Shown here: piece by piece, positions 1-7,891 of the stretch
Position numbering within the stretch: position 1 is the first letter of the stretch
Layout: each line of letters starts with the position of its first letter
Origin: Gammaproteobacteria bacterium
Lineage (GTDB): Bacteria; Pseudomonadota; Gammaproteobacteria; UBA9214
NCBI GenBank assembly: GCA_029864225.1
Contig: JAOTTU010000013.1
Span: 1 to 22,165, forward strand
DNA length: 22,165 nucleotides
Direction: 5' to 3'
Notes under the pieces: model-generated
What the model was told of the DNA's origin: nothing
Databases searched by the model: none
The model's input: only the letters and a program-made list of their open reading frames with translations
Position numbers and translations under genes: made by a program

Positions 1-490
1 GCTCATCTCCGTTCCCGCCGTCTACTACTATTAGGAGGCCTAAATGTCAGTATTGTTTTTCGACTTTTAGGTCATGTTTAAACATCCGCATCTAATATTA
101 TCAACTAGATGATGCTATTTTATATAGCCTAATGGTTTTATCTAGCCTCGCATTAGAAAACTCTGAATGACCGGAAAGGGTGCTCCTGTCCTTCTGAAGA
201 AATTACAGCAAGTTGCGTCTTAAAGTCTCAGTTCGGCAAAAAGTTGTCCTTTGATCAAATAAAAAAGGCGGCCGGAAGGCCGCCATCAATGGTTATGAAG
301 TCAAAATCTAGAGTTTCACTAATCTCCGCACCTATCTTGCGGCATGATAGAAACATGCGTGTCTGGACAGTTGTCTGGTGTTGTTGATATTCCAACAGCT
401 TGACCTTCTGCATCCCGGAATATTTCAGTCCCAGCTTTTTTATGTCACACACCGGGACAGGCCCCATAACGGGGCCATCATAGCTGCATC
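1..490. other. Gene-free left edge with terminator
   Basis: No convincing gene is seen here. The left part is AT-rich and lacks an ORF with a ribosome binding site. A short minus-strand ORF (467 to 255) starts inside a GC hairpin just past the GST stop and ends inside the terminator hairpin at 261-284, so I read it as the untranslated 3' end of the GST transcript. The hairpin GGCCCC-ataac-GGGGCC lies at about 461-477. Confidence 0.5.
261..284 (-). terminator. Rho-independent terminator
   Basis: On the minus strand a perfect 7-bp stem GGCGGCC/GGCCGCC with a 4-nt loop is followed at once by six T and then TATT. This is a classical intrinsic terminator. It lies about 205 bp downstream of the GST stop, with no other minus-strand gene between, so it most likely ends that transcript. 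Confidence 0.8.
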
Positions 491-1144
491 CTATACAGCA
501 CTGGGCTTGTGTCCAAGGGCTTCTGGGCTTTCAGGTGCTGTGCTTGCCCAATGCGCGTCGGTACGCATACGATCGAAATAGGCATTCAACCTGGGATAGC
601 CGGACCAGTCGAAGGGGATCATATCCTTGAATCCTTCGATATTGATGATGGCATAATCGGCCAGCGTAACACCGTTACCGACCATGTAGTTCCGATTCAA
701 CAGGTGACCTTCCAGCACGCGAGCAAACTCGTGCAAGGATTCTGTGGCATATTCAACAATGGGTTGATTAGCTTCCTGCTTTAGTAACTGGACCTTAAGC
801 ACAGTCTGGTAAGCGATCATGGCGAGGACATTATTAAAGTGTGCCAACTCCCAACACTGCCAGCGATTTATATCCGCACGGGTCTGCGAGTCTTGTGGAA
901 ACAAGGTGTTTCCAGGCACCTTGTCAGCGAGATACTGCATAATGGCATTGGACTCCCAGAGTATGAAATCACCATCACTCAAAGTGGGCACCCGCCCATT
1001 GGGATTCAGTGCGAGGTACTTTGGCTCGGTCAGGTCACCGGCAAAAAAATCCAGGTATTCGATGTCCACGTCGAGCCCGAGACTGCTGATGGTGGCCTGT
1101 ACTTTCCGGCAGTTTCCGGATCCTACGACTGCATAGAGTTTCAT
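491..1144 (-). CDS. Glutathione S-transferase family protein
   Basis: Cytosolic glutathione S-transferase of 217 aa, the usual family length. It would conjugate or reduce electrophilic compounds with glutathione. The N-terminal thioredoxin-like domain (about 1-80) opens with MKLYAVVGSGNCRKV. Cys12 sits where bacterial GSTs carry the catalytic Ser/Cys, followed by NPNGRVPTL with the cis-Pro at Pro53 and the glutathione-binding ESNAI at Glu64-Ser65. The rest (about 90-205) is the all-helical C-terminal domain, with a VTLADYAI stretch typical of the family. The ORF is open 20 codons further upstream, but the start at 1144 is preferred: it has GAGGGG about 6 nt upstream and begins exactly at the conserved MKLY. 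The gene stands alone, with a terminator downstream. The substrate cannot be told from sequence. Confidence 0.9.
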   Translation of the reverse strand: MKLYAVVGSGNCRKVQATISSLGLDVDIEYLDFFAGDLTEPKYLALNPNGRVPTLSDGDFILWESNAIMQYLADKVPGNTLFPQDSQTRADINRWQCWELAHFNNVLAMIAYQTVLKVQLLKQEANQPIVEYATESLHEFARVLEGHLLNRNYMVGNGVTLADYAIINIEGFKDMIPFDWSGYPRLNAYFDRMRTDAHWASTAPESPEALGHKPSAV

Positions 1145-1682
1145 CTGATTCCCCTCAATTGTAACTATTTGCAAAATACGAGCAGTGCAAGTATAGCTAA
1201 TCACTTGTAATTACCCGGGTCAGATACCAGTTTCCCCTAATATTTTCTGAAACCAAGATCTAGCACTGGTTCTTCACTGTCTTCTAGACATTCAATCCAA
1301 GACACTGATCTTCCTTTTTAAGTCGTTAATGCGCTTCGGAGCAAGTCAGGCCAGTCTGGCCAGCTAACTGCGTACTTTCGGCGAATACACGGCCTCAAGG
1401 AAATGCTGCCCACACGACAACAATCGGCATATTCCGGCCTGGCCGGTTTCCGACCTGACTGCAGGAGGCCCCGTGTAACCCTGCAATATCCCCTGCTTGA
1501 CCAGGCAGGATACAGTCGGAATACAATTGCCTAAATTACAGGCCGTTTCCATTACTATCTGTCAGGCGTGCAGCTGATGGGTTGATCCCGCAGACACTGC
1601 TGCGAGTAAGGGGATTCTTGCTTAGAAACAGTCTTGGTCCGATATCGGCCAAAATCCGGAAGTTCCCTTTTCAAACAGAATG

Positions 1683-1696
1683 GCTCCCGAAGGAGC
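1683..1696 (-). terminator. UUCG-type stem-loop, possible terminator
   Basis: On the minus strand the sequence reads GCTCC-TTCG-GGAGC, a 5-bp stem closing a stable C(UUCG)G tetraloop. It is followed by CATTCTGTTTG, which is only partly T-rich. It could be a weak or decayed terminator. No gene on either strand is clearly served by it. Confidence 0.3.
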
Positions 1697-1756
1697 GCTA
1701 TTGTTGATGTTATATAGGTTACGAGGCTTTCTTGCGTCTCGCAATTTCGACCAGAC

Positions 1757-1772
1757 CGATCAGGCCTGATCG
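1757..1772. repeat. 16-bp perfect palindrome
   Basis: CGATCAGGCCTGATCG reads identically on both strands. The flanks also carry TTCGA (1746-1750) on the left and TCGAA (1770-1774) on the right. It may be a regulator operator or the tip of a hairpin. No adjacent intact gene shows what it would control. Confidence 0.45.
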
Positions 1773-1872
1773 AAACAACCACATCGTGATATGAAATTGT
1801 AGAGCCAACCGAATACGGCCCCCGCAGTTGATCCATTGGATCTTCGTCTGAGTCAGCTATTGCCAGATAGCT

Positions 1873-2345
1873 GTGCTCGGCATCCCTTTCCAACAATCTT
1901 GGCGTTCCAGATACCGGGCCAGACGATGGGCAATGATGTGGGTGAGCAGATTGAGTTCGCTGTTGGGCAAGTATCGACTACTGTATTCATCAGCTGGCAG
2001 TAAACGAAAACCCGGCCCCAAAGGTCCATCACAGGAACTCATCCAGGCCATCGTCGAAATGAAGCAACGTGCACCACGGTTTGGCTGCCCACAGAGCGCA
2101 CAGCAGATCAACAAAGCGTTTGGTACCGACATCAACAAGGATTTGGTGCGGCGTGTCCTCACTGCGCTTTATCGGCCGTAGCCCAGTGATGGCGGGTCGT
2201 CGTGGCTTACATTTATTGGTCATACCAAAGCCAGCCTCCGGATCATTGACCTGTTCCGCTGCGAGTCCATTCTATTAAATAACCACCGGGTGCTCATGGT
2301 CATGGACCAATTCACCCGACGTGTCACCATCAACCAATTCCAGTG
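1873..2345 (+). pseudogene. Dead DDE integrase/transposase fragment
   Basis: Remnant of an rve-type (DDE, integrase core) transposase. An open stretch from a GTG at 1873 encodes a helix-turn-helix linker region with KRKPGPKGPSQELI and RFGCPQSAQQINKAFGT. It stops at an in-frame TAG (2179-2181). The same frame continues past the stop with GGSSWLTFIGHT, then IDLFRCESILL and MVMDQFTRR, the start of the integrase core including the first catalytic Asp (in IDLF). Homology fades at about 2330, so the second Asp and the Glu are missing, as is the normal N-terminus. No terminal inverted repeats or target duplication were found. It cannot be active; the exact IS family is not certain. Confidence 0.75.
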
Positions 2346-2380
2346 GAGATCGCATTGCCGCCTGAATAACAAGTCACCAT

Positions 2381-2407
2381 GCACGGGTGGACTTGAACCA
2401 CCGACCC
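2381..2407 (-). pseudogene. tRNA-Ile-like 3' fragment (T arm only)
   Basis: On the minus strand GGTC-GGTGG-TTCAAGT-CCACC forms a perfect T arm: a 5-bp stem and a 7-nt loop with TTC and A in the conserved places, preceded by a GGTC variable region. From memory it matches the variable and T arm of bacterial tRNA-Ile(GAU). The anticodon arm, D arm, acceptor pairing and CCA are absent, so this is a scrap rather than a working tRNA. Such fragments are often left where integrating elements have used a tRNA gene as a target. It sits next to the dead transposase. Confidence 0.55.
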
Positions 2408-2460
2408 TTGCATCATGCATGACATTACTGCATTTTATCTCATTGTTTTTAAATGAAATC

Positions 2461-2476
2461 CAAGGGGAGCCCCTTG
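2461..2476. promoter_or_regulatory. Inverted repeat, possible operator
   Basis: CAAGGGG-AG-CCCCTTG is a 7-bp perfect inverted repeat with a 2-nt centre, 75 bp upstream of the RND adaptor start. It overlaps the -35 element of the candidate promoter at 2474-2503, which is where a repressor or MerR-like activator would bind. No regulator gene is adjacent. Confidence 0.4.
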
Positions 2477-2503
2477 CTTCACCTGCACAACAATGCATAA
2501 TAT
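2474..2503 (+). promoter_or_regulatory. Candidate sigma-70 promoter of RND operon
   Basis: TTGCTT (2474-2479) is followed after 16 bp by CATAAT (2496-2501), or after 18 bp by TAATAT (2498-2503). Either gives a start about 40 nt upstream of the adaptor gene. The -35 hexamer overlaps the inverted repeat at 2461-2476. Confidence 0.4.
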
Positions 2504-2550
2504 ATTCATACCTGATTCTAACAAGATGACTTTATAAAGGCTGCGTACTT

Positions 2551-3696
2551 ATGAACCATATTCTTGTTGCCATCATAGCCGGAGCCATTCTGGCAGGTGG
2601 ACTATCCACACAGGCGTCGGCAGATGAGGCGTCAAGTGACCCCGGCCCGGAAATCATTACGGTCAAGATAGGCGATGTCGGCGGTGTTATCACGCTGGGC
2701 GGTACGGTTATTCCGCGCAAAACGGTAAACCTGTCTGCCCAGATGCCGGGAGATGTGGAATTTATCGCCGGTGAGGAGGGGGATGCTTTTTCCAAAAGCA
2801 CGGTACTGATTCAGTTGGACCAGTCGGCCCTGCTGGCCAAGCGCAAACAGGCGGAAGCACAGCTGGCGAGTGCGGAGGCTGCGCACCACAACGCCTATGT
2901 GCAATACAACCGGGAAATTGTGTCACCCAATGCACAATCCAATTCCATGATGGGAGGCATGCCCAGCATGTTCAGCGCATTCACAGACCCGATGCGTTCC
3001 ATGACGGGTAAGGGTGAACCGGGATTTGATCGGCATGCAGGCCTCGTCGGACAGGGCACCCAGCTACAGACCGCGGCCAACAGCGTGTTACAGGCCCGGG
3101 AAGCCATTCGGGAACTGGATGAGTCGATAGAAAACACCTTCAGCCGGGCACCGTTTGACGGGGTCATCATCTCCAAGATGATCGAGGTGGGCGATATCGT
3201 GCAACCGGGGATGCCCTTGCTTACATTTGCCGATACCACCTTGATGCAGATCCAGGTCGAGGTCCCCACCCGGCTGCTGGATGCGGTACAGGAAGGCAAG
3301 ACCCTGATGGCCAGGGTGGGCAATGAACGCAGCGTGATCCAGGTCAATGTGGACCAGGTGTTTCCCATGGCACAGAAGGGTGGCCATACCACCACGGTCA
3401 AGTTCGGTATCCCAGAGGGGATTAAGGCCAAAACGGGTACCTATGCAGAAGTACTGATCCCTGACCTGGCACGCGCTGGACAGGAATTACCCATGGTCCC
3501 AGCATCCGCAGTCGTGTGGCGCGGCAGTCTTCCGGCAGTCTTCCAGGTGACTGAGGACGATCGCTTGAAGATGAAGGTTCTGCGCCTGGGGACACAAAGC
3601 AGTGACGGGCAAATCAGCGTCATATCGGGCATCCAGCCCGGTGACCGTATCTTGAAGGAACCGACGCCTTCGACGACATCCGGGCCGATGAATTGA
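2551..3696 (+). CDS. RND efflux periplasmic adaptor subunit (HlyD/MFP)
   Basis: Membrane fusion protein of 381 aa that would link an inner-membrane RND pump to an outer-membrane channel. A Sec signal peptide (about 1-24, cleaved near ASA-DE) has no lipobox Cys, so the protein is probably soluble or peripheral. The lipoyl half-motifs are at about 46-90 (GTVIPRKTVNLSAQMPGDV) and 196-230 (FSRAPFDGVIISKMIEVGD). They flank a helical hairpin rich in Gln/Ala/Glu (about 93-190), followed by beta-barrel and membrane-proximal domains. The hairpin is interrupted by a Met-rich segment with Met at 133, 134, 137, 140, 148 and 151. The ATG at 2551 is preceded only by a weak AAAGG. The pump gene follows after 148 bp. 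No outer-membrane factor or regulator is encoded nearby. Substrate unknown. Confidence 0.92.
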   Translation: MNHILVAIIAGAILAGGLSTQASADEASSDPGPEIITVKIGDVGGVITLGGTVIPRKTVNLSAQMPGDVEFIAGEEGDAFSKSTVLIQLDQSALLAKRKQAEAQLASAEAAHHNAYVQYNREIVSPNAQSNSMMGGMPSMFSAFTDPMRSMTGKGEPGFDRHAGLVGQGTQLQTAANSVLQAREAIRELDESIENTFSRAPFDGVIISKMIEVGDIVQPGMPLLTFADTTLMQIQVEVPTRLLDAVQEGKTLMARVGNERSVIQVNVDQVFPMAQKGGHTTTVKFGIPEGIKAKTGTYAEVLIPDLARAGQELPMVPASAVVWRGSLPAVFQVTEDDRLKMKVLRLGTQSSDGQISVISGIQPGDRILKEPTPSTTSGPMN

Positions 3697-3844
3697 TCCC
3701 GGGCCCGGGAACAGACCAGGCATAACCAGGGAGTTCGGGACTGCGGATCTGATCCTGTGCAGTACCGGGTCGTATGCAGTGCCAGTTGATCCTGATAAAA
3801 ACAACATTCCCGTAATGGGGATAAGCAGACAGGACTAAGTAGTC

Positions 3845-6800
3845 ATGACAAGTACCCACAAGAAAGACATGCTCACCAAGGATGAACTGGGTTTTGCAGG
3901 CCGTCTGGCTGATTCTTTTATCCACTCGCCGCTCTCCCCCTTGCTGTTCGTCGCCTTCATGCTGGTTGGGCTGTACGGTCTTTGGGCCACGCCCCGCCAG
4001 GAGGACCCGCAGATCTCTGTGCCCATGGTGGATATCTTCCTGCGCATGCCCGGTGCCTCATCTCAGGAGGTTTCCCGGCTGGCGGTCAGCCCACTGGAAC
4101 GGATCGTAAGCGAGATTGCCGGCGTAAAGCATGTCTATTCTGCCAGTGACGAGGAAATGGGCATCATCACCCTGGAATTCCACGTTGGCGAAGAGATCGA
4201 ACGCGCCATTGTGCTTACGCACAGCAAAATCCAGCAACATATGGATATCATGCCTCCGGGGGTGGAGATGCCACTCATCAAGATCAAGGAGGTCGACGAT
4301 GTGCCGGTCGTCACATTGACCTTGTGGTCACAGGAACTGGATGATGCGGTACTGCGCACACTGGCCATCAGTGTGCTCCAGGAGATCAAGTCACTGCCAC
4401 AGACGGGGCCCGCCTTTATATCGGGTGGCCGGGCAGAGCAGGTGATTGTCGAGATACAGCCCGAACGGCTCACCGGCTACGGCATCAGTATCGGGCACAT
4501 CGCCCAGACCATCAAGGGATTCAACACCGAGCAAACCGTGGGCTCCATCGAACGGATGGGCAAGCAATACTTCGTTGAAACCGGCAAGTTCCTGGAGACA
4601 GTCGATGACTTCAAGCGACTTGTGGTTGGCAGCCACATGGGTCTGCCGGTGTATCTGAGTGATGTCGCGGAGATACGCAAGGGGCCCGAGGATGCACGCA
4701 GTATCGTGACGCACTACACTGGCCCGGCCAGCAATGATCCCGTGATCAATGCCGCACCGGCAGTTACAATCGCGATTGCCAAGCAACGCGGCAGCAACGG
4801 TGTAGCCGTGGTCAACAGGGTACTGGCAAGGGTCGAAGAGCTCAAAGGCCAGCTGATCCCTGATGATGTCCATGTGGAAATCACCCGAAACTACGGCAAA
4901 ACCGCCAACGACAAGGTCAATTCCCTGCTGTTCAAGCTGGTCATTGCCACCGGCGCGGTGACCCTGCTGGTCTGGCTGTCACTGGGGCTGCGACCGGCGA
5001 TCGTGGTGCTGCTTACCATCCCGGTGGTGCTGGTGGTCACCGTCTTCGTCGCGATGCTGCTTGGTTATACCATTGACCGGGTCAGCCTGTTCGCACTGAT
5101 ATTTTCCATCGGCTTCCTGGTAGACAATGCCATAGTTATTGTGGAAAACATCTACAGTCGCTGGTTGAAGGCAGGCGACACCTCGACCGAAATTGCGGTA
5201 GATGCGGTACGCGAGGTAGGGAACCCTACCGTGCTGGCCACCTATACTGTAGTCGCGGCCCTGCTGCCGATGGGCTTCGTGCGTGGCATGATGGGACCCT
5301 ACATGGAGCCGATCCCTGCACTGGGTTCGGTGGCCATGGTGTTCTCCCTGATAGCTGCCGTGGTGTTTGCGCCGTGGCTGTCGATGCGCATGATTCCGAC
5401 CCTGTCCAAGCTTCGCAAGATGGAGGCACGGGATCAGAAAATCGACAAATGGCTGGAGAAGTTCTATCGCAAGACCATTGGTGCACTGTACTACACACCT
5501 CGATATGGCTGGGGCTTCCTCATTGGTCTGATGGTCGCTTTCATTATCACAATTTCCATGTTCTTCACCTATGCCGTCACGGTAAAGATGCTCCCGTTTG
5601 ACAACAAATCCGAATTTGCAGTGACCATCGACATGCCGGATGGCACCGCACTGCCGGATACCGCGAGCCTCGCCGCTGAGTTGACGGAAGCGTTGCGCAG
5701 CTTTCCCGAGGTGGTGGATCTGCAGAACTATGTTGGCACGGCCAGGCCATTCGATTTCAACGGGCTGGTGCGCCATTATTACCTGCGCCAGTTTCCCTGG
5801 CAGGCCGAGATTCAGGTCAAGCTGCTGGACAAGAAGGAGCGCAAGCGTACCAGTCACGAAATTGCCACCGCCGCCCGGGCACTGCTGACCCCTATCGCCA
5901 GCCAGGCAGGCGCCGTGCTGACTATTGTGGAAATGCCGCCGGGACCACCCGTACTGCAGACTGTGGTGGCCGAAATCCACGGGCCGGATGATGCAACCCG
6001 GCGCCAGGTAGCCGCTGATATGACCACTATTTTCCATGAATCGGAGTATCTGGCCGACGTAGACAATTTCATGCGCAACGACCTCGAGACATGGCGCTTT
6101 GAGGTTGACCTGGACAAGGCCGCCACGCAGGGTGTGCTCATCGAGACTATCAACCAGCATCTGGCCATGGCCATGGGTGAATTCAAGCTCGGCGATATCA
6201 AGCAGAATCTGGTTTATGAGCCTACCTATATCCTCCTGCAGATAGCCCTGGCGCAGCGATCCCAGTTGAACTCCCTGAGCGACCTGCCAGTGATAACCCA
6301 GGACGGCCGCTCCATACCGCTTGCCCAACTGGGCAGGTTCGTCAAGGGCATGCGTGATCCGCTTATCTTCCACAAAGACCTGCAACCGGTCGAGTTTGTG
6401 GTTGGTGATGCCGTCGGGGAGTATGCGGCTCCGGTCTATGCCATGCTTGATGTGCAAAAACGTCTAGAACAGTATACGGCTCCGGATGGCGTCAAACTGG
6501 AGGGCAGCTGGACCGGGCCCCCGAAATCCGAGTCGCGCTCCGGATTCGAGTGGTCCGGCGAGTGGACGGTTACCTACGAGACCTTCCGTGATATGGGCAT
6601 GGCCTTTGCAGTGGCCCTGGTGGTCATCTATATGCTGGTGGTATGGCAGTTCGGCAATTTCTCCATCCCGGCCATCATCATGGCCCCTATCCCCCTGACC
6701 ATGCTGGGCATCGTCCCCGGTCACTGGTTGATGGGAGCCGACTTTACCGCCACATCCATGATCGGCTGGATTGCACTGTCGGGTATTATCGTGCGTAACT

Positions 6801-7345
6801 CGATCCTGCTGATCGATTTCAACATTGTCCTGGTCAAGGACGGCGTACCACTCTACGATGCCGTGATCACTGCGGTGAAGGCCCGTACCCGACCCATCAT
6901 GATTACTGCCCTGGCACTGGTGCTGGGTTCTGCGGTGATTCTGACGGACCCGACTTTCGAGGGCATGGCCATCTCGCTGCTGTTCGGTGTGTTCGTTTCA
7001 ACCATTCTGACGCTGTTCGTTATTCCCCTGGGTTGCATTTCACTGGGTGAAACCGTCTTCCTGTGCGCCGGTGGCACCTCCCCCGCAATAGAGCAAAACG
7101 AGAAAACGACCCAGGCCACCCGGATTGCGGAAGTAACGCTCCACATGGATGAGGCTGCAACGCACGAGCAACGCAAATACTTGCGTGATTATCTGCTGGC
7201 AATGAATGGTGTAATTGCCGCTGCCTGCCATGATGAACAGCCGCATTTTATGCTGATCGAGTACGATCAGGATGTCATTGATACTGCAGTGTTTGTGGAA
7301 GCCGCCAGCAAGTGTGGATTGCATGCCGGGCTGATTACAGGCTGA
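3845..7345 (+). CDS. RND efflux permease with extra C-terminal domain
   Basis: Inner-membrane RND transporter of 1166 aa, about 100 residues longer than typical family members. It has the two-fold RND layout: TM1 at about 28-48, a periplasmic loop to about 360, TM2-6 at about 362-520, TM7 at about 556-580, a second periplasmic loop to about 910, and TM8-12 at about 915-1075. The TM4 signature reads SIGFLVDNAIVIVENI with Asp427, the proton-relay Asp; the second Asp of AcrB-type pumps is Asn428. In TM10 the AcrB lysine position reads Arg984 (IIVRNSILLIDF). Residues about 1085-1166 follow the last TM into the cytoplasm and read like an HMA/ferredoxin-like fold (VTLHMDE, NGVIAAACHDE, HFMLIEYD, VFVEAASKCGLHAGLI) without CxxC. 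AGGA about 10 nt upstream supports the start. It forms one unit with the adaptor; substrate unknown. Confidence 0.93.
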   Translation: MTSTHKKDMLTKDELGFAGRLADSFIHSPLSPLLFVAFMLVGLYGLWATPRQEDPQISVPMVDIFLRMPGASSQEVSRLAVSPLERIVSEIAGVKHVYSASDEEMGIITLEFHVGEEIERAIVLTHSKIQQHMDIMPPGVEMPLIKIKEVDDVPVVTLTLWSQELDDAVLRTLAISVLQEIKSLPQTGPAFISGGRAEQVIVEIQPERLTGYGISIGHIAQTIKGFNTEQTVGSIERMGKQYFVETGKFLETVDDFKRLVVGSHMGLPVYLSDVAEIRKGPEDARSIVTHYTGPASNDPVINAAPAVTIAIAKQRGSNGVAVVNRVLARVEELKGQLIPDDVHVEITRNYGKTANDKVNSLLFKLVIATGAVTLLVWLSLGLRPAIVVLLTIPVVLVVTVFVAMLLGYTIDRVSLFALIFSIGFLVDNAIVIVENIYSRWLKAGDTSTEIAVDAVREVGNPTVLATYTVVAALLPMGFVRGMMGPYMEPIPALGSVAMVFSLIAAVVFAPWLSMRMIPTLSKLRKMEARDQKIDKWLEKFYRKTIGALYYTPRYGWGFLIGLMVAFIITISMFFTYAVTVKMLPFDNKSEFAVTIDMPDGTALPDTASLAAELTEALRSFPEVVDLQNYVGTARPFDFNGLVRHYYLRQFPWQAEIQVKLLDKKERKRTSHEIATAARALLTPIASQAGAVLTIVEMPPGPPVLQTVVAEIHGPDDATRRQVAADMTTIFHESEYLADVDNFMRNDLETWRFEVDLDKAATQGVLIETINQHLAMAMGEFKLGDIKQNLVYEPTYILLQIALAQRSQLNSLSDLPVITQDGRSIPLAQLGRFVKGMRDPLIFHKDLQPVEFVVGDAVGEYAAPVYAMLDVQKRLEQYTAPDGVKLEGSWTGPPKSESRSGFEWSGEWTVTYETFRDMGMAFAVALVVIYMLVVWQFGNFSIPAIIMAPIPLTMLGIVPGHWLMGADFTATSMIGWIALSGIIVRNSILLIDFNIVLVKDGVPLYDAVITAVKARTRPIMITALALVLGSAVILTDPTFEGMAISLLFGVFVSTILTLFVIPLGCISLGETVFLCAGGTSPAIEQNEKTTQATRIAEVTLHMDEAATHEQRKYLRDYLLAMNGVIAAACHDEQPHFMLIEYDQDVIDTAVFVEAASKCGLHAGLITG

Positions 7346-7358
7346 ATTTAAGCCTTTT
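7339..7358 (+). terminator. Short hairpin with T run over RND stop codon
   Basis: AGGCT-gaattta-AGCCT forms a 5-bp stem with a 7-nt loop, followed by TTTTCCCTT. The stop TGA of the RND gene (7343-7345) lies inside the hairpin. A weak intrinsic terminator is likely but not certain. Confidence 0.4.
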
Positions 7359-7891
7359 CCCTTGAAGCTCATGCCCATCGAGCAACCGCTACAACTGTTT
7401 TCCCCCTGATTACACCGAAATCTTGCCCGAATCTGCTACACTGGCCTGAAAGTATCCTGGTATATTGTCCTTTCTCCAACCGATTTCTATCTTCAAACCA
7501 ATCGTTACCCTAGCGCATCTGCGCAAAGCAGCAACATAGGTTGAATCCGCAACCCAACCCGGTCTTTTAGTAATTTCTAATATTACCGATGAGTGACAGG
7601 CTGGAGACGACCCAAAGCGGAAGTTTAGCGTTTTATTAATTAGAATAAGCTAACAGAGTATTTCCGATACTAGTAAGACATTCGCAACCACAAAGCGTAG
7701 CGCATTCATACTTCTAACTCTCCCTGTTTTTGAAGTGTTATATACCGGATATCGCTTTGCCCACCCGGCACGGGCCTGTTCTGGTTGGACAGTATTAATA
7801 TGTTGGCCTATTATTTGTTGGTCTGTTATTGCTTGCACGAAACCTTGATTCTGGGGTTGTGCGAATAAAAAATATCGCGGAGGGGCGTATC
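7346..7891. other. Intergenic, no gene seen
   Basis: About 545 bp between the RND pump and the beta-propeller gene. It is AT-richer than its neighbours. No ORF with a ribosome binding site, no tRNA and no strong repeat was found. It must contain the promoter of the beta-propeller/DctP pair, but no hexamer pair stands out. Confidence 0.4.

Larger units (their letters stand above)
1205..1865. other. Gene-poor decayed region
   Basis: About 660 bp between the GST and the transposase remnant. Two minus-strand ORFs (1552 to 1364, and 1896 to 1555) are open but have no ribosome binding site, no recognisable domain and low-complexity translations. I do not call them genes. The stretch contains several palindromes (around 1434-1446, 1683-1696, 1757-1772) and is probably debris from mobile DNA or a regulatory/untranslated region. 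Nothing else is recognised. Confidence 0.4.

Noticed and set aside
255..467. Minus-strand 70-codon ORF after the GST
   Set aside because: It starts in one hairpin and ends in the terminator hairpin; no ribosome site. More likely the 3' untranslated tail.
839..1210. Plus-strand ORF opposite the GST gene
   Set aside because: Shadow of the GST coding frame; no ribosome binding site and no domain.
1364..1896. Two minus-strand ORFs upstream of the transposase remnant
   Set aside because: No ribosome site, no homology recognised, and palindromic DNA inside them; treated as non-coding debris.
2381..2440. Complete tRNA gene on the minus strand
   Set aside because: Only the T arm folds; no anticodon arm, D arm or paired acceptor stem can be built from the flanking sequence.
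4979..6457. 492-codon minus-strand ORF opposite the RND pump
   Set aside because: It is antisense to the well-supported RND gene, His/Gln-rich in the way typical of reverse translations, and has no ribosome site or domain.
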